Shown: positions 57,322-64,000 of the stretch, piece by piece
How the letters are laid out: each line of letters starts with the position of its first letter
How positions within the stretch are numbered: position 1 is the stretch's first letter
From: Paenibacillus tepidiphilus
GTDB taxonomy: Bacteria > Bacillota > Bacilli > Paenibacillales > Paenibacillaceae
Assembly (NCBI RefSeq): GCF_008635795.1
Contig: NZ_VWRQ01000009.1
Location: 153,385 to 217,384 of the forward strand
Reading direction: 5' to 3'
DNA length: 64,000 nt
Position numbers and translations under genes: made by a program
The notes under the pieces: model-generated
What the model was told of the DNA's origin: nothing
Seen by the model: only the letters and a program-made list of their open reading frames with translations
The model's database searches: none

Positions 57322-60300
57322 ATGAAGAGCCTGATTAATTTCTCGCTGAAGAACAAATTCGCGATCTGGCTGCTCACTATCATTATTGTATTCGCAGGCT
57401 TGTACAGCGGACTCAATATGAAACAGGAGACCTTGCCTAATATCAATATCCCTTTCCTTAGCGTAACCACCGTGTACCCCGGCGCCGCCCCCGAAGGGGT
57501 AGTCAATGACGTCAGCAAGCCGCTGGAGCAGAAGCTCCGCAACGTAGACGGCGTCAAGACCGTCACCTCGATGTCACTCGAGAATGCCTCCAGCATCACC
57601 ATTGAATTCGATTACGGCACTAATCTGGATAACGCAACCGCAGCTGTGCGGGAAGCGCTGAATGAGGTCGACCTTCCGGATGACGCCCAGAAGCCGTCCC
57701 TTTCCCGCTTCAGCCTCAGCTCCCTGCCCGTAATCTCGCTCAGCCTGACTGCAGACGGCAGCGAGAACCTGGAAGAGCTGACCCGCATCGCCGAGAATGA
57801 CATCCGGCCTGCGCTGGAAGATGTCGAGGGCGTAGCCTCGGTGCAGATTTCCGGCCAGTATGTCAACGAAGTATCCCTGAAGTTTAACCAGGAGAAATTA
57901 AATCAATACGGACTCAGCGAAGATACAGTCAAGACGCTCGTTCAGGCCAACTCCCTGCGTGTGCCGCTCGGCCTCTTCCAGCTTGAGGACGCGCAGAAGG
58001 CGGTGGTTGTCGACGGCAACGTGACCACCGTGGAAGATCTGAAGAACCTGAGCATCCCGGCTGTTCCTTCGGGTGCAGGAACGGCTGGAGCTGCTGGAGC
58101 TGCAGGTGCTGCGGGCAATGCTGGTGCTGCTGCCGGCACGGATGCTGCTGGTAGTGCGGCACCCGGTACAGCAGCGGGCGCTGCGGGCAGCACAGATGCA
58201 GCCGGCGCCGCTGGTGCCGGAGCGATGGCCGCTGCCGGACTGCCAACGGTGAAGCTGGGCGACATCGCCGACATTGAAGTGGTCGGCACGTCGGAATCCA
58301 TCTCGCGCACCAACGGCAAAGAATCCATCGGCGTCCAGATCATCAAGGACAATGACGCCAATACCGTCGAAGTGGTCAACGGCGTCAAGGATGCCGTCGA
58401 TGAATTGAAGGAGCTGTATCCTTCCGCCGACATCAGTGTCATGCTCGACCAGGGCAAGCCGATTGAAGATTCCGTCAGCACGATGCTGTCCAAAGCCGTC
58501 TTCGGCGCCTTGTTCGCCGTGCTGATCATTCTGCTGTTCCTGCGGAATATCCGCTCGACCATTATTTCGATTATCTCGATTCCACTCTCGCTGCTCATCG
58601 CCGTGCTGCTGCTGAAGCAGATGGATATCACCCTGAACATGATGACCCTCGGGGCGATGACCGTGGCCATCGGCCGCGTCGTCGACGACTCCATTGTCGT
58701 CATCGAGAACATCTACCGCCGCCTGTCTCTTAGCGGCGAGAAGCTGCGCGGACGCGAGCTGATCAGCGCCGCTACCCGCGAGATGTTCGTACCGATTCTG
58801 TCTTCGACCATCGTTACCATCGCCGTATTCCTGCCGCTTGCTTTTGTCAGCGGAATGGTCGGCGAGCTGTTCCTGCCGTTTGCGCTCACTATGGTCTTCG
58901 CCCTGCTGGCGTCCCTGGTGGTGGCTATTACCCTTGTGCCGGCCCTGGCGCACACGCTCTTCCGCAATGGACTGGGGAAGGGCAAGCAGACCCACGAAGA
59001 CAAGCCGGGCAAGCTGGCGGGCGGCTATCTGCGGATTCTGAACTGGTCGCTGGACCATAAGCTGATCACCTTCGGCGCTGCCGTACTGCTGCTCGTAGGC
59101 AGTATCTTCCTGATCAAGCCGATTGGCGTCAGCTTCATGCCGGAGCAGGAAGAGAAGAACATTATTATGACCTTCTCGCCGCAGGCCGGCCAGACGAAGG
59201 AAGAGGTTCAGGAGCAGGCACTGAAAGCCGAGCAATACATTCTGACCCAGGAGCACCTGGAGCAGCTGCAATATTCCATCGGCGGAGGCGGAATCATGGG
59301 TATGGGCTCGGGCAACTCCGGCCTGTTCTATCTGACTTATGAGAGCGACACTCCGGATTTCGAGACCGTGAAGGAGAACCTGATCGAAGGCTTAACGAAG
59401 GAAGTGCCTACCGGCGAATGGGGCGATATGTCCGGGCTGGCCGGAGGCGGCCTTGGCGGCAGTACGCTGACCGTCAATGTCTTCGGCGATACGCTGGAGC
59501 AGATCAAGCCGGTAGCCGACGATATTCTCGCCATTGTCAATGAGGACAACAAGAACTTCACGGACGCCGACACCAGTCTGTCCGAGTCTTACGAGCAATA
59601 CACCATTGTTGCCGATCAGGCAAAGCTCAGCTCGCTGGGCCTGACCGCAGGCCAGATCGCCATGAAGCTGGCGCCGGTGACCACACGCCCGGTGCTGACG
59701 GAAGTCGATGTGGACGGCAAGAACTACAATGTCTATATTGAAGCCGATACCGAAACCTACAGCAGCATTGAGGAGATGGAGGCTGCCACGCTGACCTCGC
59801 CGCTGGGCATTACCGTGCCAATCGGACAGGTGGCCAGCATTGAGAAGGGCTCCTCGCCGGATACAATTACCCGTATCGACGGCAAGATGACCGTGGATGT
59901 GACTGCCGAAATCACCTCCAGCGATGTCAACAGCGCCTCCAACAAGGTGAAGGATAAGATTGAAGCTATGGAATTGCCGGAAGGCGTAACCGTCTCGTTC
60001 GGCGGGGTTACCGAGCAAATCAATGAAACATTCAGCCAGCTCGGCGTCGCCATGGCGGCCGCCGTTGCCATTGTATATTTCGTGCTCGTTGTGACCTTCG
60101 GCGGCGGCCTCGCACCGTTTGCCATTCTGTTCTCGCTGCCGTTCACGGTCATCGGCGCACTCGTCGCGCTGCTTCTGGCCGGCGAGACGCTGAACGTCTC
60201 GGCGCTGATGGGCGCCCTGATGCTGATCGGTATTGTCGTCACCAACGCCATCGTGCTCATCGACCGGGTTATTCACAAGGAGAACGAAGGTCTGACGACA

Positions 60301-60543
60301 CGGCAAGCGCTGCTTGAAGCCGGCGCGACCCGCCTGCGGCCGATCCTGATGACCGCGCTGGCCACCATCGGCGCACTGCTGCCGCTCGTTACCGGTCTGG
60401 AGAACAGCGCGGGGATCATCTCCAAGGGTCTTGGTGTTACCGTTATCGGCGGTCTGGTCAGCTCTACACTGCTGACGCTGGTTGTTGTGCCGATTGTGTA
60501 TGAGTTCCTGATGAAATTCCGCAAGAACAAAACCGTGGAATAG
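57322..60543 (+). CDS. swrC: RND-family multidrug/lipopeptide exporter (SwrC-like)
   Basis: The 1073-aa inner-membrane transporter has the AcrB-type plan: a helix at residues 11-30, a large outer porter loop, six helices (about 395-560), a second outer loop and five final helices. Membrane acidic residues appear in GRVVDDSIVVIENIYRR. SwrC-like proteins export surfactin and related compounds in Gram-positives without an outer-membrane partner. Residues 250-306 are a low-complexity Ala/Gly tract inserted in the porter domain, which I have not seen as a constant family feature. The regulator lies upstream; a bidirectional terminator follows. Confidence 0.88.
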   Translation: MKSLINFSLKNKFAIWLLTIIIVFAGLYSGLNMKQETLPNINIPFLSVTTVYPGAAPEGVVNDVSKPLEQKLRNVDGVKTVTSMSLENASSITIEFDYGTNLDNATAAVREALNEVDLPDDAQKPSLSRFSLSSLPVISLSLTADGSENLEELTRIAENDIRPALEDVEGVASVQISGQYVNEVSLKFNQEKLNQYGLSEDTVKTLVQANSLRVPLGLFQLEDAQKAVVVDGNVTTVEDLKNLSIPAVPSGAGTAGAAGAAGAAGNAGAAAGTDAAGSAAPGTAAGAAGSTDAAGAAGAGAMAAAGLPTVKLGDIADIEVVGTSESISRTNGKESIGVQIIKDNDANTVEVVNGVKDAVDELKELYPSADISVMLDQGKPIEDSVSTMLSKAVFGALFAVLIILLFLRNIRSTIISIISIPLSLLIAVLLLKQMDITLNMMTLGAMTVAIGRVVDDSIVVIENIYRRLSLSGEKLRGRELISAATREMFVPILSSTIVTIAVFLPLAFVSGMVGELFLPFALTMVFALLASLVVAITLVPALAHTLFRNGLGKGKQTHEDKPGKLAGGYLRILNWSLDHKLITFGAAVLLLVGSIFLIKPIGVSFMPEQEEKNIIMTFSPQAGQTKEEVQEQALKAEQYILTQEHLEQLQYSIGGGGIMGMGSGNSGLFYLTYESDTPDFETVKENLIEGLTKEVPTGEWGDMSGLAGGGLGGSTLTVNVFGDTLEQIKPVADDILAIVNEDNKNFTDADTSLSESYEQYTIVADQAKLSSLGLTAGQIAMKLAPVTTRPVLTEVDVDGKNYNVYIEADTETYSSIEEMEAATLTSPLGITVPIGQVASIEKGSSPDTITRIDGKMTVDVTAEITSSDVNSASNKVKDKIEAMELPEGVTVSFGGVTEQINETFSQLGVAMAAAVAIVYFVLVVTFGGGLAPFAILFSLPFTVIGALVALLLAGETLNVSALMGALMLIGIVVTNAIVLIDRVIHKENEGLTTRQALLEAGATRLRPILMTALATIGALLPLVTGLENSAGIISKGLGVTVIGGLVSSTLLTLVVVPIVYEFLMKFRKNKTVE
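58069..58239 (+). repeat. Ala/Gly low-complexity tract inside the RND gene
   Basis: About 57 codons are nearly all Ala or Gly with a few Thr, Ser, Asp, Asn and Pro, built from imperfect GCTGGAGCT-like repeats. It keeps the reading frame and joins two normal porter-domain segments. Confidence 0.85.
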
Positions 60544-60559
60544 CACCGGGTACATGAAA

Positions 60560-60604
60560 GGGGGTGTTCCAAGCGCCATTGTGATGGCTGCCTGGAACAC
60601 CCCC
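60560..60604. terminator. Bidirectional terminator between the RND gene and torD-like gene
   Basis: A 12-bp perfect stem, GGGGGTGTTCCA (60560-60571) with TGGAACACCCCC (60593-60604), has an inner GCCAT/ATGGC stem. T/A-rich flanks occur on both sides. It serves two convergent genes. Confidence 0.8.
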
Positions 60605-60617
60605 TTATTTCATTCGC

Positions 60618-61313
60618 TTACACCATCGCCGCCGCGTCGCTCTCCAGCGCACCCTTGAAGGCACGCAGCATTTGCAGATCATACGGCAGGAATTCCTCGA
60701 GCATGTGGCTGAGCCCCAGGTACAGCGGACTTTCAGTGGCTGCATTCAGCCGTTCGCAGAACTGCGGTGTCCACTTCAGCAGATGCTCCTCCAGGAAGCT
60801 CTCCTGAATCTCCAGCAGCTGCAGGGCACTCCGCGCCGAGAAGCTGTTATACAGCATCCGTTCGTGCAGCACGGCCATGAATTCCAGCTCAATCGAAATA
60901 TGGTCATCGGCTTCGCCGCTGCATTTCTTAAAGACTACCCCGGCCGATGCATACACATCGGACAGTACATTGCAGAACGCTTCTTCCCGGCCGAGCTGCG
61001 CCGCCTCCCGCGTCACAAAGGCGCTTGCCGAACGCTGGCTCATCAGCCGCGTATATTCCAGGCTCTCCCTCTCGCAGATACCCGGCAGCTTCGCAGGCTC
61101 CTGGCTGCACAGGTACCGCTTCAGCTCACGGCCTCCCTCTGTCATCTCCGCAGCAACACTCATTTGCGGATTGCGGCTCCACTGGGCCACCAGCGACAAA
61201 CTGGGCTTTCTTCCATAGAAATCAACTAACAGCTGATATATCAGTCCCCGACTTTCCAGCCAACGGTTAAACGTCTCCGGCACGACAAGCGGTGGAACAG
61301 TTGATATGGTCAT
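60618..61313 (-). CDS. TorD/DmsD-family molecular chaperone
   Basis: The 231-aa all-helical protein resembles TorD-type chaperones, which bind Tat signal peptides of molybdoenzymes and guard cofactor insertion. Features are the N-terminal helix SRGLIYQLLVDFYGRKPSLSL, and in the second half EFMAVLHERM and SFLEEHLLKWTPQFCERL, close to the family LxEHLxxWxPxF pattern. ATG at 61313 follows GGGAGG. No molybdoenzyme gene is visible here; moaA lies divergently upstream. Confidence 0.8.
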   Translation of the reverse strand: MTISTVPPLVVPETFNRWLESRGLIYQLLVDFYGRKPSLSLVAQWSRNPQMSVAAEMTEGGRELKRYLCSQEPAKLPGICERESLEYTRLMSQRSASAFVTREAAQLGREEAFCNVLSDVYASAGVVFKKCSGEADDHISIELEFMAVLHERMLYNSFSARSALQLLEIQESFLEEHLLKWTPQFCERLNAATESPLYLGLSHMLEEFLPYDLQMLRAFKGALESDAAAMV

Positions 61314-61643
61314 TTTGCAAATCCTCCCTATAAATTTGACCGACCACCCTAGGTTTCCTGTAGCATCCAGGGGGCGTATATCCGGCCTCATAGCTGTTCT
61401 CTTCGCAAAAGTGAGCGGTGAATCGCTTGGATTCCTTCCGCACTATCATTATATCGGATTAATAAAGCGCTTTCGGTGAGCATTCTTTGACCAATACCGC
61501 AAACCGTCACAATTCTGTTAAAATTGACCTTTGCCATTTCTTCCGGCTCACATATGATAAAGGTTGTCTTGCTCCATTGACGTGGACCCGGCTAATCTTT
61601 AAAATTTGATATAAACTAGACTGACAGAAAAGGGGGCAACGCC
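61314..61643. other. Divergent promoter region of torD-like gene and moaA
   Basis: On the plus strand TTGACG (61578-61583), 17 bp, TAAAAT (61601-61606) forms a good moaA promoter. On the minus strand a TATAAT lies at 61448-61453, with a cre-like AAAGCGCTTTCG (about 61466-61477) where the -35 would be. A 130-nt leader for the torD-like gene would result. No gene is supported in it. Confidence 0.55.
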
Positions 61644-62645
61644 ATGGAACCGTTGACGGACCCGTTTGGACGCCTTCATGATTATATCCGCATCTCGGTA
61701 ACCGACCGCTGCAACCTGCGCTGCATTTATTGTATGCCTGCGGAGGGAATGCAATTCCAGCCCCAGGACGAGATTATGAGCTATGAGGAAATTGCCGCTG
61801 TCGTCCGGGCGCTCGCGCCGCTGGGACTGCGCAAGGTCCGCCTTACCGGCGGGGAGCCGCTGGTCCGCAAGGATCTGGAGAAGCTGGTCGCCATGCTGGC
61901 CGGGATTCCCGGCATCGAGGATTTATCGCTCACCACGAACGGCCTGCTGCTCCCGGCCAAGGCCGCCGCTCTGAAGGAGGCCGGACTGTCGCGGGTGAAC
62001 ATCAGCCTGGATTCGCTCAAGCAGGACCGCTTCGAACGGATTACCCGCGGCGGCAAAGTCGCCATGGTGCTCAAGGGCATCGAAGCCGCACAAGCGGCAG
62101 GCCTGTCGCCGATCAAGCTGAATGTTGTTCTGATGAAGGGCATCAACGACGATGAAATTCAGGATTTCATTGCGTTGACCCTGGATAGCCCGCTGAATGT
62201 ACGGTTTATTGAATATATGCCGATTGGCAGCGCCAGCGATGCCTGGCGCCAGACCTACCTGCCGCTGGAGCGGGTGGTCGCCGCCTGTACAGAGGCCGGG
62301 TGGGAGACGACCGAAGATGAAGGCCCCTCCGGCAATGGCCCCTCGCAGAACCGCCGCGTAATCGGCGCCAAGGGCACCTTCGGACTGATTCACCCGGTCA
62401 GCGAGCACTTCTGCGACAACTGCAACCGGCTGCGGCTGACCGCCGACGGCCACATCAAGGCCTGCCTCTACTGGGAGGACGAATACAACGTCCGGCCGCT
62501 GACCAGCGACCCGGCTGCGGTGCAGGCGCTGTTCCGCAAGGCGCTCGGCAACAAGCCGCACAATCATGAAATGGCGCTCGCCCTTGAGCGCAAGCAGCAA
62601 AGCCACACCCCGACCAAACGCCGCATGTCCCAGATCGGCGGATAG
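61644..62645 (+). CDS. moaA: GTP 3',8-cyclase MoaA
   Basis: MoaA is the radical-SAM enzyme that starts molybdenum cofactor synthesis from GTP. The 333-aa protein has the N-terminal cluster motif CNLRCIYC, the SAM-binding [14 protein letters not shown], the C-terminal cluster site [20 protein letters not shown] and a tail with GG at the end (SQIGG), needed in MoaA for activity. AAAAGGGGG precedes the ATG. Other moa/moe genes are not in the window. The divergent TorD-like gene suggests a molybdoenzyme elsewhere. Confidence 0.96.
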   Translation: MEPLTDPFGRLHDYIRISVTDRCNLRCIYCMPAEGMQFQPQDEIMSYEEIAAVVRALAPLGLRKVRLTGGEPLVRKDLEKLVAMLAGIPGIEDLSLTTNGLLLPAKAAALKEAGLSRVNISLDSLKQDRFERITRGGKVAMVLKGIEAAQAAGLSPIKLNVVLMKGINDDEIQDFIALTLDSPLNVRFIEYMPIGSASDAWRQTYLPLERVVAACTEAGWETTEDEGPSGNGPSQNRRVIGAKGTFGLIHPVSEHFCDNCNRLRLTADGHIKACLYWEDEYNVRPLTSDPAAVQALFRKALGNKPHNHEMALALERKQQSHTPTKRRMSQIGG

Positions 62646-62669
62646 CCTGCGGGGTGACCGGAACATAGC

Positions 62670-62714
62670 AAGCGGCCGTACCTCCCGTTGCCGGGATCGT
62701 ACGGCCGCTTTTTT
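62670..62714 (+). terminator. Intrinsic terminator after moaA
   Basis: An 11-bp perfect stem, AAGCGGCCGTA (62670-62680) with TACGGCCGCTT (62700-62710), is followed by a T-run. Confidence 0.92.
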
Positions 62715-62791
62715 CACATTTATAAGTTGCACTTAAGATTAGCCCGGATAAGACCGGATGTAGTTATGATGAACGAAAGGCATCTCCTGTT

Positions 62792-62980
62792 CGCGGCTTT
62801 AGTTCGATAATCGCCACTTAATTCCACCTATATGTAGGTAGATCGCAGCTCTAGTTGGATAATCGCCACTTAATATGGTTGTAAATCAAGCAGCACACCA
62901 ATATTGCCCAAATTAAGTGGCGATAATCGAATTAGATTATTGAAATCCGTAAAAAGGGAAGAATTAGTGTGCGAAAATCG
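62792..62980. repeat. Cluster of short dispersed repeats
   Basis: The core CGATAATCGCCACTTAAT or its near copies occur at 62806-62822 and 62857-62874 (direct) and 62912-62930 (inverted, AATTAAGTGGCGATAATCG). A decayed inverted copy lies at about 62966-62985. The first two copies also share TCGCGGCTTTAG / TCGCAGCTCTAG in front. The block fills the gap between moaA and the IS element. Confidence 0.75.
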
Positions 62981-63065
62981 AACTATTCCCAGGAACCGAT
63001 AGGGTTTGAGATGGCGTAAAATAAGTTGTGTACCAAGATTTGGGGCCTAGTCAGGCAACAAAAAA

Positions 63066-63115
63066 GTAGGGTATTCTCGGGATTGTTGAAGTCCACCAAG
63101 AAAGGAACCCTACTC
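63066..63115 (+). promoter_or_regulatory. Hairpin over the transposase ribosome binding site
   Basis: AGTAGGGT (63066-63073) is perfectly complementary to ACCCTACT (63108-63115), which directly follows the GAAAGGA ribosome binding site and ends 2 nt before the ATG. Transcripts entering from outside would fold it and hide the start. Confidence 0.55.
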
Positions 63116-63117
63116 GA

Positions 63118-64000
63118 TGACTATTGTACCCGAAAATATGCTAAATAATCTATTTGAAAATCTTGTTACAGAGTTCGTGAAAGATAACTTAGAGTCCATC
63201 CTCCGGGCTGAAATCCAGGCATTTATGTCTTCGGAAGATGCCGGGATACGTAACAGCCGTAACGGATACTACACTCGCAATCTGCATACCCGCTACGGGA
63301 ATATTGAAGACCTGGAAGTGCCACGGGACCGGCAGGGATTGTTTCAGACGCAGCTTTTTGAACCGTACCAACGACGCGACGGTTGGCTGGAAGAAGCCGT
63401 CATTCAGATGTACAAATCGGGCATGGGCACCCGGGACGTGGCCCGGTTTATTGAAAGTATGTTCGGCAGTCACTACTCGCCTACCACCGTCAGCAATATA
63501 ACCGCAACGGTGCTGGAGGACATCCACCAGTGGCAGAAACGTCCGCTCCAAAAACGCTACTCTGTCATCTATCTGGACGGCCTCTACGTCAAACTCAAGC
63601 GTGGGACTGTCAGCGGCGAGGTCGTTTACTTTGCCATGGGCATTGACACGGAAGGCCACCGTCAAATTCTGGGCTTCTATGTGGGCGGTCAGGAAAGTGC
63701 CAACGGCTGGCGTGAAGTGCTCAAAGACCTCTATGACCGTGGAGCACAGGAAGTGCTACTTGGTGTATTTGACGGTCTGCCCGGGCTGGATGCAGCGTTT
63801 AAAGAAGTCTACCCGAAGGCAGATGTGCAACATTGCGTCGTTCATAAAGTCCGCTCCACGTTTCCGAAAATCCGGGTTCAGCACCGGACCGAAGTCATTG
63901 AAGATCTGAAGACAGTATACAACGCTGCCGATGAAGAGTTGGCCCGTGCGGCTTTTGACACCGTGAAAGCGAAATGGAGCAAGCTGTACGCCAAAGAAAT
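63118..64000 (+). CDS. IS256-family (mutator-type) transposase, C-terminus missing
   Basis: The first 294 codons are in the window and remain open at its edge. The translation, starting MTIVPENMLNNLFENLVTEF, shows the family layout: the N-terminal RNGYYTRNLHTRYGNIEDLEVPRDR, then the DDE domain with Asp in VIYLDGLYVKLK and Asp in LLGVFDGLPGLDAAF, and the following VQHCVVHKVR. The third acidic residue would be beyond the edge. The frame is intact so far, so the element may be active. Confidence 0.9.

Larger units (their letters stand above)
63010..64000 (+). mobile_element. IS256-family insertion sequence, left part
   Basis: The element is recognised by its transposase and by the non-coding lead-in of about 100 bp. 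The exact left terminal inverted repeat cannot be set without the right end, which lies beyond the window. The start given is approximate. Confidence 0.7.

Noticed and set aside
58069..58239. Repeat-rich block considered as a CRISPR or tandem-repeat locus
   Set aside because: It is in-frame coding for Ala/Gly with no spacer structure.
57898..59271. 457-codon minus-strand frame over the RND gene
   Set aside because: Antisense of a certain RND transporter; the Ser/Cys-rich part is simply the complement of the Ala/Gly tract.

Overview
The window looks like a chromosomal segment of a spore-forming Bacillota bacterium, most likely Paenibacillus or a close relative. The evidence is the set of sporulation genes (spoIIR, spoIID, spoIIQ, spoIIID), moderately high GC with frequent GTG and TTG starts, and a gene order that matches the Bacillus subtilis block prfA-prmC-spoIIR-ywlC-ywlD-ywlE-ywlG-glyA-upp-mnaA-atp-ywzB-murA-spoIID-spoIIQ-spoIIID-mbl-flhO-flhP-fabZ. 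Nearly everything from 1 to 56 kb is on the minus strand. No rRNA, tRNA or CRISPR array was seen.

Layout, left to right. 0-5.6 kb: the start of an exported protein, then secondary cell-wall polysaccharide genes (tagO, tagA, csaB and a DUF5693 membrane protein); mnaA at 24-25 kb would supply UDP-ManNAc to the same pathway. 5.8-8 kb: phosphoglucomutase (pgcA) and fabZ. 8.3-11.3 kb: an EpuA-like protein, two flagellar rod/hook-type proteins and the MreB homologue Mbl. 11.4-15.8 kb: spoIIID, spoIIQ, spoIID and murA; the murA-spoIID gap carries a cluster of three DnaA boxes. 16-24 kb: a complete F1Fo ATP synthase operon (atpZ-I-B-E-F-H-A-G-D-C) with unusual hairpin repeat arrays in its spacers. 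24-39.7 kb: mnaA, upp, glyA, ywlG, the arginine phosphatase ywlE, mntP, the tRNA-threonylcarbamoyl gene ywlC, spoIIR, two tandem SEDS (RodA/FtsW) genes, prmC, prfA and ychF.

39.8-51.8 kb is accessory in character: an S41 protease lipoprotein, type 2 isopentenyl-diphosphate isomerase, a translationally coupled C30-type carotenoid operon (crtN, a second desaturase/oxidase, crtM) and a MerR-type B12-binding photoreceptor of the CarH family. Both the carotenoid promoter and the carH promoter carry ATACA direct repeats at exactly 11 bp, the geometry known for CarH operators, so this reads as a compact light-controlled pigment switch. Beyond it lie a phospholipase-D-like protein, a CNNM/CorC exporter, and a TerC manganese exporter gene led by a yybP-ykoY riboswitch with two near-identical terminators in series.

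52-64 kb: a GH94-type phosphorylase, cardiolipin synthase, a TetR regulator with an RND exporter (YerO/SwrC-like pair), an orphan TorD-type chaperone, moaA, a cluster of short dispersed repeats and the 5' part of an IS256-family transposase cut by the window end.

The most interesting points are the CarH operator pair, a possible domino antitermination mechanism in the manganese riboswitch, the covarying 40-bp hairpin arrays in the atp operon, and the DnaA-box triplet.
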